DNA of 64,000 bases from Flammeovirgaceae bacterium UBA976 (GTDB taxonomy: Bacteria > Bacteroidota > Bacteroidia > Cytophagales > Cyclobacteriaceae): positions 1 to 64,000 of the forward strand of contig DBBU01000041.1 in the NCBI GenBank assembly GCA_002292365.1, in the 5' to 3' direction. Below, in pieces: positions 38,959-48,576 of this stretch; position 1 is the stretch's first letter; the number at the start of each line of letters is the position of its first letter. The notes under the pieces are model-generated. The model was given only the letters and a program-made list of their open reading frames with translations, did no database searches and was not told the origin of the DNA. A program made the translations under genes and the position numbers.

Positions 38959-40446
38959 TTAGTTTGATCGATTAGTAACTACTTTGCTAAATTTTGCTTG
39001 AATTCTTTTTGCTGAATCCATAGTCAATTTGACTGGGTTTTTTGATCCTGATAAATCACCACTCCAACTTGAAAATTCATATCCTTCATCTGGATAGGCA
39101 GTAATAATTATTTCAGATTGCTGACGATAATATCTTTTAGAAGGGTTAATGTATCCTTGACCTTGTGAGGATGTCGTTAATTCAAAAATTTCCTTAGATT
39201 CTGCTATTGGCTCTGATAATTTCAAATATTCTGTATTCCCAGCATCTACAAAAATCATGTACGCTCCATCAAGCGTATTTTCAATGTATTCTCCTGCCTT
39301 TTCTCCTTCAATATCTCTAGATGTAAAATCCCAAACAAAATTTCCCAAACTATCGGTTTTGATAGCTAAAATTCGCCAAGAATCCCAATAAGAGGAACCT
39401 TCAAAAAAACCAGGTTCTATTCCAGTACCGCATGACATAATGTATCCTCCGTCTGAAGTTGATCTGACACCATAACATTCATCGAATATTTTCCTCGGAT
39501 CTCCATTTAGTGGTTCACCAAACCTTTTTTCCCATACCATCAATCCATTTTTATCTACCTTGATTAAATAAGCATCCCAGCCAACTGAAGGTGGAGAGCT
39601 TGTATGACCCGTCATGATATATCCACCATCCAAAGTCAAGTCCATATCGTAACAGTGCTCATCTTTATCCCCTCCATATGCATAAACCCATAGAATTTGC
39701 CCTGCTGTATCTGTTTTTAAAAGACAGAAATCCATGTTAGTATTTCCTTCTTTAAATACTGTGGAACTAATAATATAACCCCCATTAAACTTATCCTCTA
39801 GAATTCTCATTCCGGAAGGTATTTTTATGCCATTATCTTTATCAATGAGTTTTTTCATCCATAATAATTCGCCGATAGAATCCGTTTTCATAATGATAGC
39901 TTCACTCTCCATTGATAAAAACCCATTCTCTTGAGCTCCATTAACATATCCTGTCATAATTATATCCCCATTATTAACTTCCTCTACCCCCTCTATGGCC
40001 CCAAATCCGTCATTAGGATAGTGCTTAATCCAAATTAAATTACCAGACGTAGCATTAAGCTTTAATAATACCCTTTCCTGAAATTTATATTTACCATGAA
40101 AACCCCCGATCAACAAATGTCCTTGAGTCGTTTCCTCAATGCTTGTAGCCCCATATTCATCAAATTTTCCACCTATTCTAGAAACCCATTTTGTTTTACC
40201 TTCACCACCTATCTTTATGACAATTAATTGGTTTCCTGTAACACCAGCAGAGACAAATTCACCTTGAGTGGTTGCAAGACCACATTTTGGGAAATCCTCT
40301 CGACTACCTTGAATTTGATCGTGCCCTACGATCCATTCGACCTGAGATGTTTGAGCTTGAATCAATGGACACTTAAGGAGTCCTAAAAGTATAAAAACAG
40401 CAATGTATATACGATCAAATGAAAATTTGAAAAAAGAATAATTCAC
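38959..40446 (-). CDS. Secreted propeller-like repeat protein with InlB-type C-terminal domain
   Basis: 495 residues; signal peptide about 1-31 (LLKCPLIQAQ). Residues about 35-415 contain repeated units of the type GGYI(M/I)(T/S)G...DA.L(I/V)K.D..G...W...(Y/F)G, as in beta-propellers such as delta-60 or PQQ-like repeats. Residues about 425-490 match a divergent InlB B-repeat domain (TSSQGQGYINPSKRYY, GYEFSSWSGDLSG). No catalytic motif is visible. It follows susD by 86 bases, where many PULs carry surface glycan-binding proteins, but no lipobox is seen. A binding or scaffold role is inference. Confidence 0.7.
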   Translation of the reverse strand: MNYSFFKFSFDRIYIAVFILLGLLKCPLIQAQTSQVEWIVGHDQIQGSREDFPKCGLATTQGEFVSAGVTGNQLIVIKIGGEGKTKWVSRIGGKFDEYGATSIEETTQGHLLIGGFHGKYKFQERVLLKLNATSGNLIWIKHYPNDGFGAIEGVEEVNNGDIIMTGYVNGAQENGFLSMESEAIIMKTDSIGELLWMKKLIDKDNGIKIPSGMRILEDKFNGGYIISSTVFKEGNTNMDFCLLKTDTAGQILWVYAYGGDKDEHCYDMDLTLDGGYIMTGHTSSPPSVGWDAYLIKVDKNGLMVWEKRFGEPLNGDPRKIFDECYGVRSTSDGGYIMSCGTGIEPGFFEGSSYWDSWRILAIKTDSLGNFVWDFTSRDIEGEKAGEYIENTLDGAYMIFVDAGNTEYLKLSEPIAESKEIFELTTSSQGQGYINPSKRYYRQQSEIIITAYPDEGYEFSSWSGDLSGSKNPVKLTMDSAKRIQAKFSKVVTNRSN

Positions 40447-40532
40447 TTAGTTTGTTGAGTTGCATGTATGGAAAAGAAATATTTTAAATCAACTACTAAT
40501 CTCCCTTATTTTATGTGTTAATTAATCGTAAA

Positions 40533-42035
40533 TTAATATCCAGGATTTTGAATCAAATTTTTATTCAAATCAAGCTCTGATTGAGGGATTGGCTGGACAT
40601 CACTTCTGCCATTTACAAATGTTTCAAAATTAGGATCTCGTTCAACATTACTGGCATTATACATCCCCCAACGCTTTAAATCAAAAAATCTGGTTACTTC
40701 TCCGGATAGTTCTACGACCCGTTCGTGCTTTAACTGTTCTAAAAATGAATCCTTATCGAGGCTTGGCTTGGCAATACTTAATGGCTCCATATTAGATCTT
40801 TGTCTGACTAAATCAACATAAGCATACGCTTCCGACGTTTGACCATTTTCATTTAACGCTTCAGCATATAATAATAAAACGTCCGCATAACGAATCAAAA
40901 TAAAGTCGGTTCCTCCATCAAATTCGGTCGCGAAATTTTCTATGAATTGTTGCTCAGAGTATTTAAAATAGCCGGTATTGATTTCAGAATTTCTGAACCT
41001 CGATTCCCACCAACTGTAAGGTTCACCGATGAAGAGTTGGGTTGAGCCAGGGTGAAAAAGTGTTACATCTAGTCTTGGATCTGGATTTCCATCAATATCA
41101 AGTTCAGTAAGAAAAGATTCGTAAACAAATTGAGTAGGCTGGACATCTCCATAAGTACCTAATTTTTCTCTCGGACTGAAACCTTGGTGTCTGGTGGTTC
41201 TATTTGACTCGGTCGCAGGACCGTCGTGTAAAAAATTTATGACAAAAATTGCTTCTTTATTGATCCCATTGTTTTCATAAAAATTATCTCCATATGAGGG
41301 TAATAATTCATACTCATTCGAGTTTATAATCTCTTTTAAAAGAGGCTCTGCATATTCAAAATTTTTCTGTTGCATATAAACCTTAGCAAGTAAAGCCTGA
41401 GCTGCTCCCTTCGTTACTCTCCCATAATCGGCGTCACTATATTCACTTGCTAATTTGAGCTCGAGAATTGCCTCATTCAACAGTTGCTCCATCAGAGTAT
41501 AAAGTTCTCCATCCTCTGCTCGCTCAGGAAAGTCAGAGGCCTCCTGGATTCGATCTACAAAAGCAATATTTTCTCCATAAACGGCAACTAAATTGTAGTA
41601 AGCTAGAGCAACTAAAAATTTGGCTTCAGCTTCAATACTTTTAACATTTTCACCTTCGATAAGTACCGCCCTGTCGATTACTTGATAGGATCTTCCAATC
41701 ATTGCATAGAAATGGATCCACATCATTTCACTGAGATAAATGTTAGAATTAAAAATTTTAAACCGAAATGGAGCATAATATTCGTTTGTAGATTCTCCTG
41801 TACCATCATCAGAGAGCCCCGTCAAAATAACTGGGATATTACCAGCATATAGCCCCCCTAATTGCAGGGCATCATAAGCAGCAATTACTCCTTGAAATAA
41901 ATCATTTTCAGATTTCCAAAAGGAAGCCTCACTGACTGTATTAGGATTTTCAAGTTCTAATTCGAAGCAAGATGTCACATTCAACAAAAGTGTTATTATA
42001 AATATTATCTTAACTTTTTTATAAATCCACATCAT
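40533..42035 (-). CDS. susD: SusD/RagB-family surface glycan-binding lipoprotein
   Basis: 500 residues. A lipoprotein signal ends at a Cys near residue 23 (LLLNVTSC), followed by FELELENPNTVSEASFW, the typical SusD N-terminus. TPR-like helices follow (AKFLVALAYYNLVAVYG, AAQALLAKVYMQQKNFEYA). The C-terminus has FILIRYADVLLLYAEALNE, ELSGEVTRFFDLKRWG and ends in LIQNPGY. It caps SusC at the outer membrane and captures oligosaccharides. Nineteen bases downstream of susC, the standard arrangement. Confidence 0.95.
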   Translation of the reverse strand: MMWIYKKVKIIFIITLLLNVTSCFELELENPNTVSEASFWKSENDLFQGVIAAYDALQLGGLYAGNIPVILTGLSDDGTGESTNEYYAPFRFKIFNSNIYLSEMMWIHFYAMIGRSYQVIDRAVLIEGENVKSIEAEAKFLVALAYYNLVAVYGENIAFVDRIQEASDFPERAEDGELYTLMEQLLNEAILELKLASEYSDADYGRVTKGAAQALLAKVYMQQKNFEYAEPLLKEIINSNEYELLPSYGDNFYENNGINKEAIFVINFLHDGPATESNRTTRHQGFSPREKLGTYGDVQPTQFVYESFLTELDIDGNPDPRLDVTLFHPGSTQLFIGEPYSWWESRFRNSEINTGYFKYSEQQFIENFATEFDGGTDFILIRYADVLLLYAEALNENGQTSEAYAYVDLVRQRSNMEPLSIAKPSLDKDSFLEQLKHERVVELSGEVTRFFDLKRWGMYNASNVERDPNFETFVNGRSDVQPIPQSELDLNKNLIQNPGY

Positions 42036-42054
42036 TATTTTAATTTAAGTTTAT

Positions 42055-45000
42055 TTAAAAAGTGATATCTAAACCTAACATGAAAGTTCTAACGCTAGGG
42101 TACGCTCTAGGGTCCAAACCTGGTGTAAATACACTCCCTCCTTCAAATTCAGGATCAAGTCCTTTATAATTGGTAAATGTTAGTACGTTTTGGCCACTCA
42201 CATATACACGCAAATTCTCCATCATTTTTTGTGGAATATTTGCTCCTATTTGAAAATTTTTGAGTCTTAAATAAGCTCCATTTTCAAGAAACTTTGTGCT
42301 CTCAAGGTTATTTCCGTGCCCCTGAAAAAAATGAGGCCTGGGATCAGTCCCTTGACCATTAATATAAGGATCATAATCGTATGGATAATTTGTAAAATGC
42401 CCAAAGTCTTCAGTTGTCATCAAAGAGTAGTAGGTGTTATATACATCTCTACCGGAAATACCTTGAACAAAAATTGAGCAATCAAATATTTTATAAGAGA
42501 GATCTATATTAAATCCATAGATTAAGTTAGGAATAGGAGAACCGGTAATTATTCGATCATCATCTCTACTTATTTTTCCATCAGGAACGCCAGTTAAAAA
42601 ACCATTTTCATTTCTTCCATTAGTATCCTTATATTTAGCATCGCCCACTTGTGGCGTTTCCCCTTGTACTGTAAAATCAGAGGGCAGTCCAGCAATATCT
42701 TCAGCTGTATAAATACCTTGGTAATCCAGTAAATAAAATTTTCCAACAGAATACCCCAATCTTGCTGTGGTCTTACTAGAGATATCCGTTCCTACTAATT
42801 CCGTAAGGCCGTAATTGAGCTCTGTAATTACATTTGCGGTATGCGAAACATTAGCTGTTATGGCATATTGGAAGATGCCAGCTTGTTTTCGATAGGAAAT
42901 TGCAGCTTCCCAACCCTTTCTTTGTAACGATACTGCATTGATAGATGGAGAACTTCGAGTTATTGCACCAACGGTTCCTGGCAAGGGAACTTGAGCCAAA
43001 ATCTTGTTTACTTGACCTTTGTAATAGTCACCAGTAAAAAACAGTTGCCCATTGAGTATCTCCAGATCAATTCCTAAATTTGATTCTCTAAGTTCTTCCC
43101 ATGAGATATCTGCATTTCTTAACATGTCTGAACGAGTAGCACCAATTACACTTGCGCTTGTTGGACCTAAGTTATAGTTTACCCCAGGATTATAAATATC
43201 ACTACCTGTAGCTGTCCTATAAATGTTAGTGGTGTATTCATAATCTCCAAGGCTGGCATTCCCCACAATACCATATCCTGCTCTGAGTTTCAGATTGTCA
43301 ATGAATTGAATATTAAAAAAGTTCTCTTGAGAAAGAGCCCAACCACCTGAAGCAGATGGGAATATACTCCACCTGTTCTCTGGTGCAAATTTCGATGAAC
43401 CATCATTTCTGAGTGCCATACTGATGAAATATTTTTGATCAAAATTATAATTGAGTCTGCCTAAATAAGATCTTATCACACTTTGCATCTCTGAACCACT
43501 TGAAGAAATACTTCCCGTACTGTTGCTTAATTGCCAAAAATTAGTTTCATTATCATATCCTCCAACACTAGTACTGGCTAATAATTTTTCTCTACCCTTT
43601 TGCTCAGTTAGTGCACCCACCAATGAAAAATTATGTTTCCCAAAAGATTTTTCATATGAAATTCTGTTTTCAATAAATAAGGCAAAATTTTCATTTCTAC
43701 TTTCTGTCAATCCTGAAAAATGAACAGTTGACATCCTTATTTGTCCTGCCTCATTGTAACCTTTAAAGTTTGTGAAGGACCCATTTAATCCGATGCTAAG
43801 TCGAAAATCAAGTCCTTTCATAATTTGATACTTGACATAAATATCACCTAAAAAACTAGAGTTTTCGGAAAAGTTTTTATAGAGATCCATGACACCCAAT
43901 GGATTCTCAGACCAAGTTTGCGCCTTTCCAATCTGTCCTATTCCGTATCCACTCATTTGAGCAGTATCATAAATTGGAATTACTGGAAGCATTTCAAAGG
44001 CTGCTGAAAAAGGTGAAATTATATCTCCATCCGTATCAGGGTCAATAGCACCTGCAGTACCATTTGTTGTACTGTTTCCGACAGTAAGATGTTGACCTAC
44101 TGTGATTTTTTTTGATAATTTAAATTCAGAATTTAATCTTGTAGATATTCTATCAAATTGCGGACCTTTGATTACACCTTCTTGGCTAAATTTATTGACT
44201 GAAAAATAAACATTACTGTTGTCACCGCCAGCTGAGATGGCCAAATTAGTATTATAAGTAAAGGCTGTATTATCAAAAATTTCATTCTGCCAATCAGTAT
44301 TAATATTTTCATTAAAATCTTCGTTAGCTCCAGATACTCTGGGAGCCCCTGCATTGTCGTGCGCAGCATTAACTATTTCTGCCCATTCGTAATTATCCTT
44401 CAAATTAATTCGTGATGGAATTTTCTGCATCCCAACGGTTGAATTAAAATTAATTTTAGGAGCCCCTTTAACCCCTTTTTTGGTTGTAATAATGATTACC
44501 CCATTTGCTGCCCTACTGCCGTAAATAGCTGATGCTGCAGCATCTTTCAATACTTGAATTGAGGCTACATCACTTGGATTGAGATTTGGATTATCACCGG
44601 TTAGTATACCGTCGATAACATACAATGGATTGTTTCCACCAAAAAATGATGCTCCTCTGATTTTGATATCTCCGATTGATCCCGGTTTGCCAGATGTCGT
44701 AACAGATACTCCTGCTACACGACCTTGTAATTGATCAGTTATTGATGAAGAATAATTTTTTTTCAGTTGATCCGTATCAACTATTGCAACAGCCCCCGTA
44801 ATATCACTTTTTCGCTGACTCCCGTAACCGATAACAACAATTTCTTGAAGTTCAGTAAGATCTTCGTTCAAAGATGTGTTAATAATGGATTTGGAACCAA
44901 TGTCAATTTCTTTTTTTTGAAACCCAATGTAAGTGAACTCTAAAACACCTCCTTCTTCTGGGATATTAAGTGTATAATCTCCAACAATATCAGAGATAGT

Positions 45001-45147
45001 CCCTGAGTTTGTTCCTTTCAAAATTACATTTACCCCAGGCAGTTCATTGCCATCTGCAGAAGTGACTTTTCCTGAAATCATTCTTTGCGAAAATGCTTGA
45101 TTAAAGAACATCGAAACATTTAACACCAAAAGCAAAATATTCTTCAT
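42055..45147 (-). CDS. susC: SusC/RagA-family TonB-dependent oligosaccharide transporter
   Basis: 1030 residues; signal peptide 1-20 (FFNQAFSQ). The N-terminal carboxypeptidase-regulatory-like domain is about 22-105 (ISGKVTSADGNELPGVNVIL). A SusC-type segment (EIVVIGYGSQRKSDITGAVA) and the plug follow, about 105-230, with IKIRGASFFGGNNPLYVIDG and ANGVIIITTKKG. The rest is the 22-strand barrel, ending in RTFMLGLDITF. It imports large oligosaccharides using TonB energy. The 463-base upstream gap holds operator-like repeats and a promoter box. Confidence 0.96.
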   Translation of the reverse strand: MKNILLLVLNVSMFFNQAFSQRMISGKVTSADGNELPGVNVILKGTNSGTISDIVGDYTLNIPEEGGVLEFTYIGFQKKEIDIGSKSIINTSLNEDLTELQEIVVIGYGSQRKSDITGAVAIVDTDQLKKNYSSSITDQLQGRVAGVSVTTSGKPGSIGDIKIRGASFFGGNNPLYVIDGILTGDNPNLNPSDVASIQVLKDAAASAIYGSRAANGVIIITTKKGVKGAPKINFNSTVGMQKIPSRINLKDNYEWAEIVNAAHDNAGAPRVSGANEDFNENINTDWQNEIFDNTAFTYNTNLAISAGGDNSNVYFSVNKFSQEGVIKGPQFDRISTRLNSEFKLSKKITVGQHLTVGNSTTNGTAGAIDPDTDGDIISPFSAAFEMLPVIPIYDTAQMSGYGIGQIGKAQTWSENPLGVMDLYKNFSENSSFLGDIYVKYQIMKGLDFRLSIGLNGSFTNFKGYNEAGQIRMSTVHFSGLTESRNENFALFIENRISYEKSFGKHNFSLVGALTEQKGREKLLASTSVGGYDNETNFWQLSNSTGSISSSGSEMQSVIRSYLGRLNYNFDQKYFISMALRNDGSSKFAPENRWSIFPSASGGWALSQENFFNIQFIDNLKLRAGYGIVGNASLGDYEYTTNIYRTATGSDIYNPGVNYNLGPTSASVIGATRSDMLRNADISWEELRESNLGIDLEILNGQLFFTGDYYKGQVNKILAQVPLPGTVGAITRSSPSINAVSLQRKGWEAAISYRKQAGIFQYAITANVSHTANVITELNYGLTELVGTDISSKTTARLGYSVGKFYLLDYQGIYTAEDIAGLPSDFTVQGETPQVGDAKYKDTNGRNENGFLTGVPDGKISRDDDRIITGSPIPNLIYGFNIDLSYKIFDCSIFVQGISGRDVYNTYYSLMTTEDFGHFTNYPYDYDPYINGQGTDPRPHFFQGHGNNLESTKFLENGAYLRLKNFQIGANIPQKMMENLRVYVSGQNVLTFTNYKGLDPEFEGGSVFTPGLDPRAYPSVRTFMLGLDITF

Positions 45148-45211
45148 AATCGAAAAAAATTTTTATAAATTATTTGCATTGACTAATAATTTTTCAAGTG
45201 TAACTTCCTGA

Positions 45212-45219
45212 CAAAATTA
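45212..45219 (-). promoter_or_regulatory. Candidate susC -7 promoter box
   Basis: TAATTTTG on the minus strand fits TAnnTTTG, 64 bases before the susC ATG. A -33 TTG at normal spacing is absent; operator-like repeats occupy that position, as expected for an activator-dependent promoter. Confidence 0.45.
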
Positions 45220-45228
45220 AATAATAGT

Positions 45229-45257
45229 AACCTTTGAAGGTTAAAACATCCTTCAAA
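45229..45257 (-). promoter_or_regulatory. Operator-like overlapping inverted repeats upstream of susC
   Basis: AACCTTTGAAGGTT (45229-45242) has perfect 6-base arms around a 2-base centre. Its TTTGAAGG also pairs with CCTTCAAA at 45250-45257 across 9 bases. The set starts 10 bases upstream of the candidate -7 box, where an activator such as the HTCS would bind. The binding role is inference. Confidence 0.4.
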
Positions 45258-45610
45258 AACGTATGCTAAAAAATCAATAAGTGATTGATGTGAAATAAAA
45301 AAGATTAAACTCCTTTTTCGCTGGATATTGGGATACCGATACTTTGGTAACCAAATATCCAACCATAGGAGGATTCATTTAGATTGATTTATGAATATGA
45401 ATTTTGACACAATCAACTTGCATTTCTTCTTTCCCATTACAGTTAAATTTAAGTGTTTAATCTGTTTAAAATACGCTCTTATAATTTAATCCTTATTAAT
45501 TCACTTTTTGCTGACGGTATACAAGCGCTGGCAATTTCAGACACCATCAAAAACTAATAATAGAATAGTTTAGGTAATTAAAGAATAAGTCAATTTATAG
45601 AACAATTAAG

Positions 45611-46075
45611 TTAGTAGTTGGCATATATTCTTTTCATTACTTTCCAAGAGATCTCCCCTTCTAGTGGGATCTGCATGGGGTCACATAATTCTAGCCAAAG
45701 TTTGTTTCTAGGTTCAGCCTCCAGCAACTTCATATCTGATTCAAAGTCGCTTCCCCAATATTCATAATAGCCAAACTCATAGTAGCTACTATCCTCCAAT
45801 TGGGTCATGAAAATGGAGAAGTTTCTCAAATTGTATTTAGCTAACAAATCTCTGACTCCAGGCTCCGAATCAGAATGAACAGCTAAGTACTCTTCTAACC
45901 TATCTGGTTTGATCTTGATGACCATACCCACACGTTTTACCTCCTGATGGGCGACTAGTAATTCGGTCTCTAGATGAGCTGACTTTGTTTCTTCGGCATC
46001 ATTGGATTGACACGAAAACAATACGCTAATTATCAAAATCGGCAAATTTAAGTTTTTGAAATTTATCATTATCAT
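45611..46075 (-). CDS. rhaM: Exported L-rhamnose mutarotase-family lipoprotein
   Basis: 154 residues (152 from a second ATG at 46069). Lipobox ISVLFSC followed by QSNDAEETK, an acidic surface-export-like stretch. Residues about 45-150 are the RhaM dimeric alpha/beta fold: RVGMVIKIKPDRLEEYLAVH, the NFSIFMTQLEDSSYYEFGYYEYWG region, and a late MQIPLEGEISW segment. RhaM normally interconverts L-rhamnose anomers in the cytoplasm; an exported lipidated form would act on sugars released outside the inner membrane. No rhamnose catabolic genes are in the window, so the true sugar may differ. It lies between paralogue 3 and susC. Confidence 0.85.
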   Translation of the reverse strand: MIMINFKNLNLPILIISVLFSCQSNDAEETKSAHLETELLVAHQEVKRVGMVIKIKPDRLEEYLAVHSDSEPGVRDLLAKYNLRNFSIFMTQLEDSSYYEFGYYEYWGSDFESDMKLLEAEPRNKLWLELCDPMQIPLEGEISWKVMKRIYANY

Positions 46076-46249
46076 TAAATCATTTTTGAACTATCCATTA
46101 GTCTCTTTTATTCATACATAGAAGAAGATTTAAGGAATATTGCTTATTTCCAAAATCATCCCGATCTCATGCCTATTGGTCATAGCGTGAGAATTGAGTA
46201 AAATCAATCAACAAAAATCAGAACAATTTTCGAAATTGAAGAAACTATT

Positions 46250-48448
46250 TTACTCCACTGAAGATAATAATACCCTTGTTTTACTTTTGGCTTTATGCTT
46301 TATCCAGACAATCAATTTCAAATTACCTTCTGCGTCATATTCAGTTCCAGTTCTAAAATCTTTTCCTTTAGCGATATCCTTCCCATTTAAACTAAGTGCC
46401 ACTTCTTCACCACCCCAATTATTCACTACCAGTGCTAAATTGAACAATGGGTTTTCAATATTTACATCAAATTCTAGTTCAATATTGACTCCCTGCTTTT
46501 TAGTATCTATAATGTAAGCCCGTTGGGTATAGTCATAACCTCTATTTTTATGATCGTCCCCTTTGAGATTCATTTTAGGCGGTTTATTCCAAGATTTAGC
46601 CAAATCAACAAGGCTGGTAGGTTCCTGATTTGTCATTCCGTACAATGCTGCTTCACCACCAGGATCACCCCAGCTTAAAGATGAGTGTGCTGCCCTGTCA
46701 GGTGCATTGGCACTTCTTCCATCGGAGATAGTTTGGGCTACAGGCCAATGGTTCCACCATGGGAAATGTGAATATTCAGGTCTTACCTCAAGATCAAAAA
46801 CAGCAAAGCTCCCACCTTCACGGAAAATCATAAAGGGTTTGTACTCCGCTTTAAAATGGGTAAGTTGGATAACAGCTTCTTCTAAATCAAAAATTGGATA
46901 TCCATCTTCCCATGAGTATGATTTACTCTCTCCTTTTAAATTCATAAGTGTACAAGCTTCCAATTCGACATTGTCTTCCGGTCGAGTTCCGGGCTCATTC
47001 AGGAAAATAGTCTCCTGCCATCCACCCATACCTGGTAATACTTTTCTTACTGTTACACCATCGGGATAGATATAATAGTATTCGTTACCCCATTCACCAA
47101 AACCCGTTTCATTAGGTAGATCTATTTGCCTGAATTTTACATCCATTTGAAGGTATCTCCAATTGACTAGTATTCTTGCATCATTATTTTCTATTATGGC
47201 TACACGTGAACTCCTGCATTGGACATCGCTCATGTGTTCTACACAGCCGGTTGGTATATTTTCCCTTGAATCATCTCCTAAGAACCAATTACTGCCTGTT
47301 TCTCTGCTTTGGTCCGCCATCCATTTTCCATTTTCGGAAACCTGACAAGCTGAATATCTTGTGCCTCTCCAAAACATAACTTTAGTAGGTAATTCATCAA
47401 ACTGTACGACTACATCCATATAATCCCCAACAGGCCATATGGCATCCCATTCAGGATAAAATTCGAGCCGAGTATAATTTGCCCCAAATCTTCCTGAAGG
47501 TTTAATCGTCGGGAATCTTCGAGAATCGAAAGATGGCGACTTTTCAGGTTGTACCGATTTGTAAATTTTTACAACTTCATCTTTAGAAAGTGCTTTTTTA
47601 TGGACTTTTAATTCGTCCATGATACCATCAAATGTATAAGATGATGGGTAAGTTGCCCAATCGCGAATGGGATCGGTTGGAGCTAAATCTACACTATTTT
47701 TGCCTATTGAAAACCCTTCTTCTAGATTACTGTATACGATACCATAGTCAAATGTAAAATCATTGTAGGTATTAGCCAATTCACCATCAATATATACCGC
47801 TAACCCACTTTTTGGATTATAGGTGCCAACAACATGATGCCATTTCTGAATATCTAGTCCCAGCTTGGTTTTCGGATTTAGTTCTGAATTACATTCATGC
47901 CATACTGAAGTCGCATCTGACATGTGAAATCCTACACGTCCTCTAGAATCAATACCAAAATAAAAGCCAGTAGTTTTATATTTACCCAGAGTTAGAATAG
48001 GTGCCCAGTTCCAAGGGTAAGCGCCAATAGCTATCCATGCTTCTATACTAATCGCTTCAGGCATTGGATCCGTTTCATAACCTTCTTCATCGAATACTTT
48101 TGGTAATTTCGGCCATCCTTTTATATAGGACGAAAATCCGTCAAATTTCATTGCACTCCCTTTTACACCCTTCACATATTTAGCAAGACCATGTATTTCA
48201 AAATTCGTTTTGGTTACCCTTTCTTTTGTTGTGACTAATGAAATCTCTTCCCCTTCCTGAGGTGAATCAACATTGAAATTTGGCACCCTTTTTTCATCAT
48301 TAAAATCCCAGTATAAAAAATAATCGTCTTGACAATTTGTTGTAGAATTAATGACAAAAAAAATAAATAGTAAGGTGAATGCTTTTTTCACAGTTATTTT
48401 TGTCGGAATACTAATGTTTATTTGTGGCCTATTTTTTTTTAGTATCAT
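46250..48448 (-). CDS. Secreted LamG plus WNHWP-module protein (paralogue 3)
   Basis: 732 residues from the ATG. Codon 20 is a GTG (48391) that would give a more classic lipoprotein signal, KKAFTLLFIFFVINSTTNC, so the real start may be there. LamG-like domain about 50-310 (ISIEAWIAIGAYPWNW, FDGIMDELKVHK). The module spans 321-732: FGANYTRLEFYPEWD, VMFWRGTRYSACQV, CVEHMSDVQ near 400, ENNDARILVNWRY, EYYYIYPDG, WNHWPVAQTISDGRSA near 564 and DRAAHSSLSW. The EHMSD variant (His for Pro) is shared with paralogue 5. Function unknown; lies between the CotH gene and rhaM. Confidence 0.8.
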   Translation of the reverse strand: MILKKNRPQINISIPTKITVKKAFTLLFIFFVINSTTNCQDDYFLYWDFNDEKRVPNFNVDSPQEGEEISLVTTKERVTKTNFEIHGLAKYVKGVKGSAMKFDGFSSYIKGWPKLPKVFDEEGYETDPMPEAISIEAWIAIGAYPWNWAPILTLGKYKTTGFYFGIDSRGRVGFHMSDATSVWHECNSELNPKTKLGLDIQKWHHVVGTYNPKSGLAVYIDGELANTYNDFTFDYGIVYSNLEEGFSIGKNSVDLAPTDPIRDWATYPSSYTFDGIMDELKVHKKALSKDEVVKIYKSVQPEKSPSFDSRRFPTIKPSGRFGANYTRLEFYPEWDAIWPVGDYMDVVVQFDELPTKVMFWRGTRYSACQVSENGKWMADQSRETGSNWFLGDDSRENIPTGCVEHMSDVQCRSSRVAIIENNDARILVNWRYLQMDVKFRQIDLPNETGFGEWGNEYYYIYPDGVTVRKVLPGMGGWQETIFLNEPGTRPEDNVELEACTLMNLKGESKSYSWEDGYPIFDLEEAVIQLTHFKAEYKPFMIFREGGSFAVFDLEVRPEYSHFPWWNHWPVAQTISDGRSANAPDRAAHSSLSWGDPGGEAALYGMTNQEPTSLVDLAKSWNKPPKMNLKGDDHKNRGYDYTQRAYIIDTKKQGVNIELEFDVNIENPLFNLALVVNNWGGEEVALSLNGKDIAKGKDFRTGTEYDAEGNLKLIVWIKHKAKSKTRVLLSSVE

Positions 48449-48576
48449 TTTATTGACGATAGAAGGTTATTCAACAAGTATTAAAGTTAGAGTATAAGTC
48501 TTTTAAGTCTCTCATTAAGTTCATTACTTGCTATCGCTTTCTAGTCTAAAAAATAAATTAAGATTTAAGGGATGAC

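Larger units (their letters stand above)
45148..45610. other. 463-base susC upstream region
   Basis: No gene. Holds a candidate -7 box (45212-45219), overlapping inverted repeats (45229-45257), a gapped palindrome near 45325-45361 (GGATATTGG ... CCAAATATCC) and an 18-bp element at 45506-45523 repeated in inverted orientation at 63921-63938. Probably the main regulatory region for susCD and the genes after it. Confidence 0.6.
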
